Positions 8,275-17,769 of a stretch of DNA of 64,000 nucleotides are shown in pieces. This DNA comes from Streptococcus suis S735 (GTDB lineage Bacteria > Bacillota > Bacilli > Lactobacillales > Streptococcaceae). The notes under the pieces are model-generated. The model was not told the origin of the DNA. It saw nothing but the letters and a program-made list of their open reading frames with translations, and made no database searches. The stretch is from NCBI RefSeq assembly GCF_000294495.1, contig NC_018526.1:1488001-1552000 (forward strand), read 5' to 3'. The position numbers were made by a program, and so were the translations under genes. Position 1 is the first letter of the stretch, and every line of letters starts with the position of its first letter.

Positions 8275-8977
8275 CTTCACTCCTTACTAGATAAATATCT
8301 CCAAAAGTCTCTGTCTGCTCCAGGACGATTTCATGAACCTTGACCAATTCCAAAGTCGCAAGGAAGATCGTAATCATTTCATTGACATCTTGACTTTCTT
8401 GAAAAAGCTGACGGAGTTCAAGGCGTGGACCAGTCTCGAAACGACTGCGAACAAAGTCCATCATGTCTTCGATTTTATATTCATCACGGGCAATGGTCGC
8501 ATGAGACTGACGGAGGCTTGCCTGTTTTTCAGCCATTACTTTAGAAAAAGCTAGGAAAATGTCAATGACGGTCTTATCCTTGGCTAACTGTACATCATCA
8601 TAAATCAAATCTAATTTGGGTTTTGAAAAATAGTTGGCCCGTTCATCATGTTGCTCCCCTAATTTCTCACTGAGAAGTTTGAACTTGCGGTATTCTTCCA
8701 ACTGGTCCAAGAGGTCCATTTCAGGATCATCTTCGGGATCAATTTGCTCAACAACCTTCGGCAATAACCGACGACTTTTGATGACCATCAATTGACTAGC
8801 CATGAGCATATATTCTCCCGCTACCTCTAAACGCATGGCTTGCAAGGTAGCAATGTAGGCCAAATATTGCTCAATAACCTCTGTAATCGGAACCTCGTAA
8901 ATATCTACTTGATACTTGGACACCAGGTGTAGCAGGAGATCAAGTGGCCCTTCAAAATCTTTTAATTTTATATCCAT
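8258..8977 (-). CDS. scpA: ScpA, segregation and condensation protein A
   Basis: 239-residue kleisin that bridges the SMC heads and binds ScpB. The N-terminal motif [20 protein letters not shown] and the helical IEQYLAYI and [20 protein letters not shown] region are typical. An acidic stretch ([20 protein letters not shown]) precedes the C-terminal winged helix, which ends in a VVxLA-like [14 protein letters not shown] block. Starts one base inside the XerD-like stop codon. Confidence 0.94.
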   Translation of the reverse strand: MDIKLKDFEGPLDLLLHLVSKYQVDIYEVPITEVIEQYLAYIATLQAMRLEVAGEYMLMASQLMVIKSRRLLPKVVEQIDPEDDPEMDLLDQLEEYRKFKLLSEKLGEQHDERANYFSKPKLDLIYDDVQLAKDKTVIDIFLAFSKVMAEKQASLRQSHATIARDEYKIEDMMDFVRSRFETGPRLELRQLFQESQDVNEMITIFLATLELVKVHEIVLEQTETFGDIYLVRSEDESLS

Positions 8978-9708
8978 TATCTAAATTTTTCCAAACTCAT
9001 GCTTGTTTTCAGTCCCAACTGCTTGGCGATTTGGTCCAAGGATTTTCCTTCGTCTATCTGTTTTAGAATATACTGCTCTCGCAATTTTTGGGCTGTCCAA
9101 TCAGGCTTGCCGATGGACTGGACAAATTCTGTCAGACGATTAAAAAACCATTGACGAGAATAGGTCTGTCCCTTCTTATCGAAGACATAGCGTCCAGACA
9201 GATGAGACTCCATATAGGGTATCAATTCCTTGGGCAGAGTGAGCACCCGCTTGGCTCCTCCCTTCTCAACTGTCAGGACTTGAAAATCCAGATTGACCTG
9301 CTGACTAGTCAGCTCTGCTATTTCACTTGGCGTCAAACCTAAATATGCTATCAAAAGTGCGATGAGCTGACCTTCTAGCCAAGGACTTTCTTGAAAGAGG
9401 AGAGTTAAATCCTCACGCTCCAGTTTCTTTTTGACGCTGGCTGGACCTGACGTCGTTTGCAATTTATAAAAACGATCCAGGAGATTATTTTCATAAAGAA
9501 AGTAGAGAAATTGATTGACCGCTGACATTTTTCTTTTCTGAGCAGCAGGTTTCAAGTCTAGAAGAGACTGCTGATAGACCAAAAGAGACTGTTGGCTAAT
9601 CTCCCCCTTTGTTACTGTCACAAACTGCTGCAGGTCATAGGTATAGGACTTTTGGCTGTTGACACTGACCTTTTTGCTCTGGATAAAAGATTCAATCGCC
9701 TGCTTCAT
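8977..9708 (-). CDS. XerD-like protein with degenerate recombinase active site
   Basis: 243 residues with the two-domain fold of tyrosine recombinases: SAM-like N-terminal DNA-binding part (1-85) and catalytic-type C-terminal part. The catalytic set is largely lost: the first Arg (in GLRxSE) is Thr126, the His of HxLRH is Gln207 and its second His is Glu211, the His of LGH is Leu233, and the nucleophile Tyr is replaced by Phe242. Only Arg210 and the beta-hairpin Lys remain. It should not cut DNA. This matches the XerD-like group of streptococci, where XerS does dif recombination. Its fixed place next to scpA and scpB hints at a structural chromosome role, which is inference. Confidence 0.88.
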   Translation of the reverse strand: MKQAIESFIQSKKVSVNSQKSYTYDLQQFVTVTKGEISQQSLLVYQQSLLDLKPAAQKRKMSAVNQFLYFLYENNLLDRFYKLQTTSGPASVKKKLEREDLTLLFQESPWLEGQLIALLIAYLGLTPSEIAELTSQQVNLDFQVLTVEKGGAKRVLTLPKELIPYMESHLSGRYVFDKKGQTYSRQWFFNRLTEFVQSIGKPDWTAQKLREQYILKQIDEGKSLDQIAKQLGLKTSMSLEKFR

Positions 9709-10163
9709 TTCTTGCCTTCTTTTGATGCTAGGGGGAAATTATGCAAGAGAGCATTGATTGCCTTTAAGATGGATTTTCGTGTAATGATTCCCATAAATTC
9801 TCTATTTTCCCCAAGGACGGGTAAGAAAGATTGATCTACTAGCTTACGCATCACCTCTGTCAAATCATAATCCAGACCAACCGTCTCTTCATCTGTCTTT
9901 ACAATCACAGAAATATCTCTGTTTAACTCATCATCCGATAGTTCATTTTCAGCTTGATATTTAATGATTTCCGTCAAGCCGATGGTTCCAAAAAAGCGGC
10001 CATCTTCTGTTACCACAGGTACGCGTGAATAGGTCATGTGACTGAGTAACAGTTTTGCATGGTCAATATTATGCGTATCAATAATTACTGCCAATTTATC
10101 CGCTGGTGTCAAGAAAGTTTCTTCCTGGTCCAATAAAAAGGCTTCAAATTCTCTTGCAATCAT
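9705..10163 (-). CDS. cbpB: CBS-domain protein, CbpB/DarB-like (probable c-di-AMP sensor)
   Basis: 152 residues made of two CBS domains (about 14-72 and 82-141). Size, position and sequence (SRVPVVTEDGRFFGTIGLTEI, then SFLPVLGENREFMGIITRKSIL) fit the stand-alone CBS proteins CbpB/DarB/YkuL. In Bacillus and Listeria these bind cyclic di-AMP and, when unbound, activate the (p)ppGpp synthetase Rel. The ligand here is inferred from the family. ATGA overlaps join it to the phosphoesterase upstream and the XerD-like gene downstream. Confidence 0.78.
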   Translation of the reverse strand: MIAREFEAFLLDQEETFLTPADKLAVIIDTHNIDHAKLLLSHMTYSRVPVVTEDGRFFGTIGLTEIIKYQAENELSDDELNRDISVIVKTDEETVGLDYDLTEVMRKLVDQSFLPVLGENREFMGIITRKSILKAINALLHNFPLASKEGKK

Positions 10164-10687
10164 CTTGAAATATCCTTTGTCAATGCTGGGTAAAGTTGGT
10201 GCTGTCGATTGTAGTAATCCACATGGAAGTGATCATCATAGATGGTCACAAGAGCATAGAGACATTCTCTGACCAAACCACGAGGTTGACTAACGGAGCC
10301 AGGATTGAGGAAGAGGGTCTTGCCACGCACTTCGGCATCAGGCACATGCAGATGCCCATACAAACAAATATCCGCATCAACTTCCTGGGCCCAATAATCC
10401 AACCGCTGCCAGCCGTAATTAATGCCATAAAGATGACCATGAGTCTGAGCGATAGTCACACCATCCAATTGAGTAATGAGCTGGTCAGGGTAACCACCAA
10501 AATAGTCGCAGTTCCCATTGACCACTTGAATGCCGTCCCACAAACTATCTTGACTATCCAGCTCCGAATCACCATTGTGAAAGATGGCATCGACCTTGCT
10601 AAGATAATGATGTTTAATATCCTCTACAATCTGTCTATCCCCATGAGAGTCGCTCATGACTAGGATTGTTTTGCTTGCTCCTGCCAT
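10160..10687 (-). CDS. YfcE/MJ0936-type metallophosphoesterase
   Basis: 175 residues with the complete two-metal phosphoesterase set: D13-x-H15, GD at 39-40, N59 in NGNCD, H83 and G111-H112-L113-H114. Cytoplasmic enzyme; small YfcE-type members cleave phosphodiesters in vitro, but the natural substrate is unknown. The start overlaps rdgB by 28 nt. The overlap is real because the first metal motif begins at residue 13 and no later start is possible. Part of the murI-to-yidD operon. Confidence 0.86.
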   Translation of the reverse strand: MAGASKTILVMSDSHGDRQIVEDIKHHYLSKVDAIFHNGDSELDSQDSLWDGIQVVNGNCDYFGGYPDQLITQLDGVTIAQTHGHLYGINYGWQRLDYWAQEVDADICLYGHLHVPDAEVRGKTLFLNPGSVSQPRGLVRECLYALVTIYDDHFHVDYYNRQHQLYPALTKDISR

Positions 10688-11670
10688 ACTGGAAATGCCT
10701 CCACTAATTTTTCTAGTGCTTGTGCACGGTGGGAAATCTTATTTTTTTCTTCTAGGGTTAATTCTGCCGAGGTCTTACCTGTTTCGCCTACGAGGAAAAG
10801 TGGATCATATCCAAATCCATTTTCCCCACGGAGGTCCATACCGATAAAGCCTTCCCAGTCCGCTTCGACAACCAAACTATCACGATTTGGAGCAGCCATG
10901 ACCAGAGTACAATGGAATTGTGCCGAACGATCTTTCAGTTCAAATACCATGGCCAATTCGTGCAAGAGCTTGGCATTATTGAGCTCATCTGTGGCATCTG
11001 GACCTGAAAAACGGGCAGACCAAACTCCTGGCAGGCCACCTAAAGCATCAACCTTCAAACCAGAATCATCTGCCAAGACCATCTTGCCTGTCAGCTCTGC
11101 TATGGTTTCAGCCTTGAGCCGTGCATTTTCCTCAAAAGTCATACCTGTTTCTGCTACATCTGGCAGGTCAGGATAGTTGTTGAGGTTCTCGACCTGGTAG
11201 CCAAAACGCTCAAAAAACTTACGGAATTCCTTAGTCTTACCTTCATTTTTTGTGGCAATCAAGATGGTATCTCCCACGCTTGCCAATCCCTTGTCTTGAC
11301 CGAAGAAATCTGCCGTGCTAACCCCTGCTTGTGGCAGATGAACCAAGAGAAGTTTGTCATTCTCAGTTACCAGAATAGCTCCTTGGTGTTGGAGGGCCTT
11401 GAACTGACGATTGTTTAACTCATTCAAAGTATCACAGGCAAATTGAAAGAGGGCAAATTCAGACTGAAGTTTGATCACTTCAATGTTGACACACTGGTTA
11501 AAGTTCTCATCTTCATAATTACCAGCAATTAGTTTGTCAAACAATTGACCAATCTGGTAAATTTCCTGCTCTCTGCCATTTTCACCAAATGAACCAAATA
11601 GATTGGCAAAGCTGGCTTTTCCAATAAACCAATTGTGTTCATCTCTGTATTCGTATATCTTGTCTGTCAT
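10660..11670 (-). CDS. rdgB: RdgB/HAM1 non-canonical purine NTP pyrophosphatase with N-terminal extension
   Basis: 336 residues. The HAM1 domain, which hydrolyses dITP and XTP to monophosphates, starts at about 134 ([15 protein letters not shown]) and includes [22 protein letters not shown] and the FGYDPLF motif. The first 130 residues are an extra domain with no motif I can name (contains [13 protein letters not shown]). Such an extension is usual in streptococci and absent from most other bacteria. It overlaps murI by 4 nt. Function of the extra domain is unknown. Confidence 0.92.
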   Translation of the reverse strand: MTDKIYEYRDEHNWFIGKASFANLFGSFGENGREQEIYQIGQLFDKLIAGNYEDENFNQCVNIEVIKLQSEFALFQFACDTLNELNNRQFKALQHQGAILVTENDKLLLVHLPQAGVSTADFFGQDKGLASVGDTILIATKNEGKTKEFRKFFERFGYQVENLNNYPDLPDVAETGMTFEENARLKAETIAELTGKMVLADDSGLKVDALGGLPGVWSARFSGPDATDELNNAKLLHELAMVFELKDRSAQFHCTLVMAAPNRDSLVVEADWEGFIGMDLRGENGFGYDPLFLVGETGKTSAELTLEEKNKISHRAQALEKLVEAFPVWQEQAKQS

Positions 11671-12461
11671 AGTTCTACATGCTCCACATGAATATCAATG
11701 CCCATCCAGCTTTCAGCTATTTCTTTAAAAGCTGCCGGACTAGCTGTTGTGTAAAATCTGTGCTGAATATCCTTTTCGGTACGGCTGCGGTTGATTTGAA
11801 AATAATTTAATAAAACAGAAATATCTCGCGCACATTCTGCCCCACTGTCAATCAACTTGACATCCTTGCCCATGGCATTCTGGATGATAGGGCGAAGCAG
11901 AGGATAATGGGTACATCCCAAGACCAAGGTATCTACTTGCCCAACAAGTGGTCGAAGTGTCTCATAAACAACCTTTTTGGCCAAACTGGATTGGTGGCTA
12001 TTGGACTCAACCAGTGGTGCAAATTTGGGACAGGCTAGGCTGTCTACCTGCGTTTCTGGAGAAAGGGCCTGAATTTTTTCACGATAGATATCGGATTGAA
12101 TGGTCATAGCCGTTCCTAAGACACCAACCTTACCAGTTTGCGTTGCCTTAATAGCTGCCGAAGCACCTGGTAAAATAACACCCAAAACAGGAATATCCAA
12201 CTTTTCCTTGACTTCTTCCCAGACTACCGCTGTTGCCGTATTGCAGGCAAAGACAATCATTTTTACATTTTTTGTCAAAAGGAAATTGACCAACTGCCAA
12301 GTATATTCTCTGATTTGTTCTGCTGGACGGGGTCCATAAGGTGCCCGTGCCGAATCTCCGATATAAACGATTTCTTCATGGGGTAGTTGGCGCATTAACT
12401 CACGCGCAACCGTTAATCCCCCAACACCTGAATCTAAAAAACCTATTGGTCGATTATCCAT
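11667..12461 (-). CDS. murI: Glutamate racemase
   Basis: 264 residues; makes D-glutamate for peptidoglycan. The paired catalytic cysteines are Cys73 (FACNTATA) and Cys183 (LGCTHYPLL), with the N-terminal [13 protein letters not shown] and [12 protein letters not shown] motifs. It is the first gene of a nine-gene minus-strand operon (murI to yidD) in which almost every junction overlaps, so expression of wall precursor, nucleotide cleaning and chromosome segregation genes is tied together. Confidence 0.95.
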   Translation of the reverse strand: MDNRPIGFLDSGVGGLTVARELMRQLPHEEIVYIGDSARAPYGPRPAEQIREYTWQLVNFLLTKNVKMIVFACNTATAVVWEEVKEKLDIPVLGVILPGASAAIKATQTGKVGVLGTAMTIQSDIYREKIQALSPETQVDSLACPKFAPLVESNSHQSSLAKKVVYETLRPLVGQVDTLVLGCTHYPLLRPIIQNAMGKDVKLIDSGAECARDISVLLNYFQINRSRTEKDIQHRFYTTASPAAFKEIAESWMGIDIHVEHVEL

Positions 12462-12508
12462 AATACTGAGAATAGCCAGAAAATCTGACTAGCCTTTCTT
12501 TTCTACTC

Positions 12509-12543
12509 AAAAAATGGGATCTGGGAATGAATATCCCAGTCCC
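12509..12543 (-). terminator. Terminator of yneF
   Basis: Two-part stem on the minus strand: GGGA-CTGGGA pairs with TCCCAG-TCCC around a 7-nt loop, followed by a U-tract from the A-run at 12509-12514. It isolates yneF from the murI operon. Confidence 0.75.
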
Positions 12544-12550
12544 AGTTTGA

Positions 12551-12787
12551 TTATTTTTTCTTGCTTGCCACTTTTTGTTGGCTCTTGATTTGGCGAAGTA
12601 CTTGTTGTACTTTTGCCTCGCTTGGTTTTTGCCCCATTTGGCTCATCATCAAACGCAAAGCATTCTCATCCAAAATTGGTTTATCAGCAATGTAGTTTTC
12701 TACCTGTCTGCGTGACAAGTAAATACCCAAGGCCACACCACCTGCAAATGCCAATACAATAAGTAAAATAGCTAAACCTAAGTTCAT
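12551..12787 (-). CDS. YneF-family small membrane protein
   Basis: 78 residues: one N-terminal membrane helix (4-24) with a GGVALGIYLSRR end, then a cytoplasmic helical part with LMMSQMGQKPSEAKVQQVLRQIK and a lysine-rich tail. This is the UPF0154/YneF family, common in Firmicutes, of unknown function. It has its own terminator and lies between lysA and murI. Confidence 0.88.
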   Translation of the reverse strand: MNLGLAILLIVLAFAGGVALGIYLSRRQVENYIADKPILDENALRLMMSQMGQKPSEAKVQQVLRQIKSQQKVASKKK

Positions 12788-12886
12788 CTGTCAATCTCCT
12801 GACTCTTCTAAAAAGTATACTTCTGATTGTTTTTAACAATCTTTCAATAACCCTATTATACCAAATTCCCTAGTCTTTTCCAAGAC

Positions 12887-14134
12887 TTACCTGTCAAAAT
12901 CAAAACCGTAAATAGTTGCGAAATAGTCTTCTGGTGTTTCAGCACGACGAATCATCCGCGCTGTGCCATCTTCCTGCAAAAGGATTTCAGAAGAACGCAG
13001 ACGACCGTTGTAGTTGTAGCCCATGGAGAAGCCGTGGGCCCCACTGTCATGAATGACCAAGGTGTCTCCTACTTCTACCCGTGGTAATTCACGATTGACC
13101 GCAAACTTGTCGTTGTTTTCACAAAGGGAACCAGCCACATCCACCACTTCGATTGGCGCATCTGGGCGCGTGATATTGGTGATATGGTGGTAGGCGCCAT
13201 AGAAGGCAGGACGCATGAGGTTGGCTGCCGATGCATCGACACCAATATAAGTCCGATAGGTTTCCTTACGATGGAGCACCTTTGTAATCAAGTGACCGTG
13301 TGGCGCCAACATAAAGCGACCCAATTCTGTAAAGATTTTAACATGTCCCATACCAGCTGGTGTGAGAATTTCCTCGTAAACCTTACGAACTCCCTCACCA
13401 ATGACAGCAATGTCGTTTGGTTCTTGCTCAGGACGGTAGTTGACTCCAATCCCACCTGATAGGTTGATGAAGTCCAAGGTCACACCTGTTTCCTCACGAA
13501 TTTCCAAGGCCAATTCAAAGAGTTGACGAGCTAAGACAGGGTAGTAGTCATTTGTTACTGTATTCGAAGCTAGAAAGGCATGAATACCAAACTGCTTCAC
13601 ACCTAGTTCTTTTAATTCCTTGTAGCCCTTCATGAGCTGGTCCTTGGTCATGCCAAACTTAGACTCTTCTGGGTGGTCCATAATATCCGTTCCCAGCGAG
13701 AAGACCCCACCTGGATTGTAACGGAGGCAGACCGTTTCTGGGATACCAGCAACATTTTTCAAAAACTCAATATGCTCATAGGCATCAAGGTTAATGGTCG
13801 CCCCAACTTTTCTGGCATAAACAAACTCTTGCGCTTGGGTGTCATTAGATGTGAACATGATGTCTTTAAAGCCCAATTTTTCACTCATCAGCACTTCTAC
13901 ATCCGTTGCACAGTCCACTCCACAACCTTCTTCTTGCAAGATTTTTAAAATTGCTGGTGTCGGTGTCGCTTTGACCGCAAAATATTCTTTAAAGCCTTTG
14001 TTCCATGAAAAAGCTGCATTAAGGGCACGGGCCTTCTCACGAATGCCTTTTTCATCATACAAATGAAAAGGAGTCGGAAATTGCTCCGTAATGTTTTCTA
14101 AAACTTCTTTACTAACAAATGGTGTCTTGGTCAT
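12887..14134 (-). CDS. lysA: Diaminopimelate decarboxylase
   Basis: 415 residues; last step of lysine synthesis, decarboxylating meso-diaminopimelate with PLP. The PLP lysine is Lys55 (YFAVKATPTP); the phosphate-binding INLSGGIGVNY and the C-terminal active-site Cys in SLCENNDKF are present. Streptococci use lysine in the peptidoglycan bridge position, so this supplies both wall and protein. Single gene with a promoter that overlaps a palindrome at 14168. Confidence 0.95.
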   Translation of the reverse strand: MTKTPFVSKEVLENITEQFPTPFHLYDEKGIREKARALNAAFSWNKGFKEYFAVKATPTPAILKILQEEGCGVDCATDVEVLMSEKLGFKDIMFTSNDTQAQEFVYARKVGATINLDAYEHIEFLKNVAGIPETVCLRYNPGGVFSLGTDIMDHPEESKFGMTKDQLMKGYKELKELGVKQFGIHAFLASNTVTNDYYPVLARQLFELALEIREETGVTLDFINLSGGIGVNYRPEQEPNDIAVIGEGVRKVYEEILTPAGMGHVKIFTELGRFMLAPHGHLITKVLHRKETYRTYIGVDASAANLMRPAFYGAYHHITNITRPDAPIEVVDVAGSLCENNDKFAVNRELPRVEVGDTLVIHDSGAHGFSMGYNYNGRLRSSEILLQEDGTARMIRRAETPEDYFATIYGFDFDR

Positions 14135-14161
14135 GTCACTACCTCATCAAATATTTTTCCT

Positions 14162-14181
14162 ATTATATCACAAATATGTGA
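14162..14181 (-). promoter_or_regulatory. lysA -10 element with adjacent palindrome
   Basis: On the minus strand a TATAAT box (14162-14167) is directly preceded by TCACAAATATGTGA (14168-14181), a perfect 5-bp inverted repeat with 4-nt centre placed in the promoter spacer. No good -35 box is seen 17 nt up, which would fit a promoter needing or blocked by a regulator. The binding protein is unknown. Confidence 0.45.
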
Positions 14182-14211
14182 GGAACTGTAGCTTTCAACT
14201 CCACCAAATAC

Positions 14212-14239
14212 TTGCAAAATAAATTATGAGCGCTATAAT
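14212..14239 (+). promoter_or_regulatory. pepC promoter
   Basis: TTGCAA (14212-14217), 16-nt spacer, TATAAT (14234-14239), 28 nt ahead of the pepC start. It diverges from the lysA promoter. Confidence 0.7.
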
Positions 14240-14267
14240 GTGATTATCATTAAAAAAGGAGTAATAT

Positions 14268-15599
14268 ATGTCAACATTAGATTTTGATTTTACAGAACGC
14301 TTATATGCCAACTATCTAGCTAATCCAAGCCTACAGGCAACCGAAAATGCCGTTAGCCACAACGGACTTTTGAAATCCTTAGAAACACGCCAAAGCGCCA
14401 TCGACAATGACTATGTCTTTTCAATCGACTTGACCAAGGACGCTGTTTCAAACCAAAAGGCTTCTGGACGTTGCTGGATGTTTGCTGCATTAAACACCTT
14501 CCGCCATAAACTCATCTCTGACTTCAAACTGGAAAATTTTGAGCTATCACAGGCCCATACCTTCTTTTGGGATAAATATGAAAAGTCCAACTGGTTCCTC
14601 GAACAAATCATTGCTACAGCTGACCAAGAAATTGGTAGCCGTAAGGTAAAATTCTTATTGGATACCCCTCAACAAGATGGCGGTCAATGGGATATGGTTG
14701 TGGCCTTATTTGAAAAATATGGTGTGGTACCAAAATCCGTCTATCCAGAATCTATCTCATCCAGTGCCAGCCGTGAGCTCAATCAGTACCTTAACAAATT
14801 GCTCCGTCAAGATGCACAAATCTTGCGAGACCTCCTTGCAAAAGGAGCTTCTCCGGAAGAGGTTCAAACACAAAAAGAAAACTTGCTTCAAGAAATCTTT
14901 AACTTCCTAGCCGTCAACCTTGGCCTCCCTCCACGTAGCTTTGATTTTGCATATAGAGATAAAGACAATGTCTATCACCGCGATACAAATGTGACACCTC
15001 AGGCATTCTACGAGAAATACGTTGGTTTGAAACTATCTGACTATGTCTCCATTATCAATGCTCCTACAACTGACAAACCCTACAATAAATCTTATACAGT
15101 CGAATTATTGGGGAACGTCGTTGGTGCCCCTGCTGTCCGCTACCTCAATGTAGAAATGAACCGTTTTAAAGAACTAGCTATTGCCCAACTCAAAGCTGGT
15201 GAGTCCGTTTGGTTTGGTTCCGATGTCGGTCAAAGCAGCAATCGCCAAACAGGTATCATGGCAACCAACACCTACGACTTCTCTTCAGGTCTGGGTATCC
15301 ATTTCCATCAAGACAAGGCTGGAAGATTAGACTACTCCGAAAGCTTGATGACCCACGCCATGGTCTTAACTGGTGTTGATTTAGATGACAATGAGCAACC
15401 TCTCAAATGGAAAGTAGAAAACTCTTGGGGTGACAAGGTTGGTGACAAGGGATACTTCGTCGCATCAGATAGCTGGATGGACGAGTACACTTATCAGATT
15501 GTTGTCCGAAAAGAATTCCTCACACAAGAAGAACTAGCAGCTTATCAAGCTCAACCACAAGTCCTTGCCCCATGGGATCCAATGGGAGCTCTAGCATAA
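14268..15599 (+). CDS. pepC: Aminopeptidase C (bleomycin-hydrolase family)
   Basis: 443-residue cytoplasmic thiol aminopeptidase (C1B family) that takes single residues from peptide N-termini. Catalytic Cys69 (SGRCWMFAALN), His363 (MTHAMVLTG) and Asn385 (VENSWGD) are all present, and the length is normal. AAAGGAG precedes the ATG. It is monocistronic, ended by a very strong bidirectional terminator. Confidence 0.96.
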   Translation: MSTLDFDFTERLYANYLANPSLQATENAVSHNGLLKSLETRQSAIDNDYVFSIDLTKDAVSNQKASGRCWMFAALNTFRHKLISDFKLENFELSQAHTFFWDKYEKSNWFLEQIIATADQEIGSRKVKFLLDTPQQDGGQWDMVVALFEKYGVVPKSVYPESISSSASRELNQYLNKLLRQDAQILRDLLAKGASPEEVQTQKENLLQEIFNFLAVNLGLPPRSFDFAYRDKDNVYHRDTNVTPQAFYEKYVGLKLSDYVSIINAPTTDKPYNKSYTVELLGNVVGAPAVRYLNVEMNRFKELAIAQLKAGESVWFGSDVGQSSNRQTGIMATNTYDFSSGLGIHFHQDKAGRLDYSESLMTHAMVLTGVDLDDNEQPLKWKVENSWGDKVGDKGYFVASDSWMDEYTYQIVVRKEFLTQEELAAYQAQPQVLAPWDPMGALA

Positions 15600-15604
15600 C
15601 AAAC

Positions 15605-15643
15605 GACATATAAAAAAGAGGTAAATCCTCTTTTTTATATGTC
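15605..15643. terminator. Bidirectional terminator between pepC and the Bax1-type gene
   Basis: Perfect 17-bp stem, GACATATAAAAAAGAGG against CCTCTTTTTTATATGTC, 5-nt loop. The A6/T6 runs lie within the stem, so it can end transcripts from either side. Confidence 0.9.
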
Positions 15644-15647
15644 ATAA

Positions 15648-16349
15648 TTAGTCTCTACTCAAACCACCAAAGATACGGAGTAGGTTGAGGAAGAGGTTGA
15701 TGAAGTCAAGATAGAGCTGAAGCGCCATGGATACGACCCACCCTTGGCCAACATTACCACCAGTTTGTTCGAAAACATTGCGGATACGTTGGTTGTCATA
15801 AGCAATCAAACCTGAGAATACCAAAACAGAAATGATAGACATCATAAAGCTTAGACCAGAGCTACGAAGGAAGATATTAATAACACTTGCAATAATAATT
15901 CCCCATAGAGCTGCACGCAATGCCTGAGCCATACCAGAAAGATCCTTCTTCGTTGTCATCCCAATTACAGCCATGATAGCAAACATAAGAGCCGCTGACA
16001 CAAAGGCAAGCACAACTGTTTCACTAGTATAGAACATCAAAATCATGCTAATGGTGATACCATTTGTTACTGAGTAGGCAAGAAACATTGGTAGAGCCAT
16101 TGGGCTATTTTTAGCTGCCATTGCTGAAGCAGAAACAACCAAGGCAATCTGACCAATCATAATCAGCATCATGATGATGGAACCTGCACTCAGCAGACTA
16201 AGCAATAAAGATTGAAAGACGGTCACAGCCAAGAAAGAAACTAGAGCTGACAGACCAATTCCCATGGCAACCACACCATAAATTTTACCGAAGAAACGGT
16301 TGAGGGCGGTATTATCCACCTGATTAATAATAAATGAATCGTTATTCAT
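15648..16349 (-). CDS. Bax inhibitor-1/YccA-family membrane protein
   Basis: 233 residues with seven predicted membrane helices and the family C-terminus GLIAYDNQRIRN followed by ALQLYLDFINLFLNLLRIFG. The paired acidic residues of the family pore are present (Asp in AYDNQ and YLDF). Bacterial members are pH-sensitive calcium leak channels or interact with FtsH; which role applies here is unknown. Single gene. Confidence 0.9.
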   Translation of the reverse strand: MNNDSFIINQVDNTALNRFFGKIYGVVAMGIGLSALVSFLAVTVFQSLLLSLLSAGSIIMMLIMIGQIALVVSASAMAAKNSPMALPMFLAYSVTNGITISMILMFYTSETVVLAFVSAALMFAIMAVIGMTTKKDLSGMAQALRAALWGIIIASVINIFLRSSGLSFMMSIISVLVFSGLIAYDNQRIRNVFEQTGGNVGQGWVVSMALQLYLDFINLFLNLLRIFGGLSRD

Positions 16350-16370
16350 ACTATTCTCCTTTAAATCATC

Positions 16371-16853
16371 TTATTGAAACCGAAAGACCTTACGATTTTT
16401 CCACTTGTGTTGTAAGGGCAGACTCCACTCTCTCACAGCCCAATACTTATCCACGCATGTCACAATCCAGGATTCCTTGTAGCAAGGAGGAGCGATTGTC
16501 GCACCAAACATATGCTTCACAATGATGTCTTCTTCTAGTTTATTGAGTTGAATGAGTTTCTGAGCATTGCGTTTAGCAATTCGTGGATGAACCCAAGCAT
16601 GGCTCTTGTTGAATTTGGTATCTCTCCAGTCATAGAAGAATAAATCATGCAATAGACCACCACGAGCTGTTGACTTGGCATCCCAACCAAATTTTTTCGC
16701 AATCTTATAACTTGTATAAGAGACATTGATGGAATGTTCCAAGCGCGTGGAGTGATAATGATGAGGAATTTTCCCCAATTTTTGCACCTTGGGTGTGGCA
16801 ATCAAGTGCCCCACGTAATGCATGTATTCTTTATCTTGTTTATATGCAACCAT
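16371..16853 (-). CDS. HD-domain phosphohydrolase
   Basis: 160 residues with the HD metal site: His40 (RLEHSINVSYTSYKIA), His69-Asp70 (GLLHDLFFYDW) and a later Asp in VTCVDKYWAVRE. This is a small stand-alone HD protein common in streptococci; the substrate, perhaps a nucleotide or phosphodiester, is not known. Just upstream is the divergent? no, co-oriented methyltransferase gene at 16900, with a 46-nt gap containing a TATACC-type stretch, so separate transcription is possible. Confidence 0.82.
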   Translation of the reverse strand: MVAYKQDKEYMHYVGHLIATPKVQKLGKIPHHYHSTRLEHSINVSYTSYKIAKKFGWDAKSTARGGLLHDLFFYDWRDTKFNKSHAWVHPRIAKRNAQKLIQLNKLEEDIIVKHMFGATIAPPCYKESWIVTCVDKYWAVREWSLPLQHKWKNRKVFRFQ

Positions 16854-16899
16854 TCGTTAACCTCGTTGGAATATTATACCACACTATAGTACAATTGGC

Positions 16900-17640
16900 T
16901 TAAATAAAGCTAAACAATAGAATACCCGCCGCAATTGCTACATTGAGGCTTTCCGCCTGCCCTGGCATGGTGATATGAACAAGTTGATCCGCCTCATCAG
17001 CCACTAAATCAGAAATTCCCTGACCTTCGTTTCCCATGACCAAGGCAAAACTAGAATGTGGCGTAATTTCCTTATAGTCAACCGACTGACTAGAGAGGGT
17101 CGTTGCCAATATTTGTATCTGATTGCTTTTAAGAGCTGTAAGAATGGAGGAAATTGGCATCCGATAAACTGGCAAATGGAAGTGACTCCCCTGCATGGAA
17201 CGAAGCACTTTCATATTATAAATATCAGCCGACTTATCCGATAGAAATACTCCATCAAAACCAGCTGCATCAGCTGTACGAATCATTGTCCCAACATTTC
17301 CAGGGTCCTGCACATCTTCAAGAACCAAAAATTTTCCATCCAAAGTCTCAGGTAAACGTTGGCTCGGCAAAGCAAGTTGAGCTACTACCCCCTGAGGCGT
17401 CTTAGAATCAGCTAATTCTTGCATAATTTCAGGACTGACAACTGTCACATTGGCTAAACCTGCAACCTTTTCAAAATACTCTTCCACCACAAAAATATGC
17501 TCAATATTGGCTCCAGCCTCCATCGCTTCCTCCAGCAAATGCCAGCCTTCAATCAAATAAGAAGAAGTACGGTATTTTTTCTGTTGTAATTTCTTAACCT
17601 GCTTGACCAAATGATTGGCCTTTGAGCGAATGATCTCCAT
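16900..17640 (-). CDS. TrmH/SpoU-family RNA 2'-O-methyltransferase
   Basis: 246 residues: N-terminal substrate-binding domain (1-about 90, KANHLVKQVKKLQQKKYR) and SPOUT methylase domain with LEDVQDPGNVGTMIRTADAAGF, VMGNEGQGIS and the C-terminal IPMPG-like ITMPGQAESLNVAIAAGILL. It would methylate a ribose in rRNA or tRNA (family includes RlmB and TsnR-type enzymes). I moved the start to ATG 17640, behind AAGGGGC; a 12-residue upstream extension is basic and unsupported. Diverges from acylphosphatase. Confidence 0.9.
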   Translation of the reverse strand: MEIIRSKANHLVKQVKKLQQKKYRTSSYLIEGWHLLEEAMEAGANIEHIFVVEEYFEKVAGLANVTVVSPEIMQELADSKTPQGVVAQLALPSQRLPETLDGKFLVLEDVQDPGNVGTMIRTADAAGFDGVFLSDKSADIYNMKVLRSMQGSHFHLPVYRMPISSILTALKSNQIQILATTLSSQSVDYKEITPHSSFALVMGNEGQGISDLVADEADQLVHITMPGQAESLNVAIAAGILLFSFI

Positions 17641-17769
17641 GAATGCCCCTTTTCTTTTACTGCTCAGCAACTTCAATTTTCCAACGGCTAAATCAATTAT
17701 CTTGATTTTTGAACAGTCTTACCCAACCATGATATAATAAAGTAAATGTCTTGTCAAAAGGAGAAACTT

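Noticed and set aside
8977..9708. XerD-like gene as a mobile-element integrase with an attachment site
   Set aside because: The active site is lost and it lies inside a conserved housekeeping operon with no flanking repeats.
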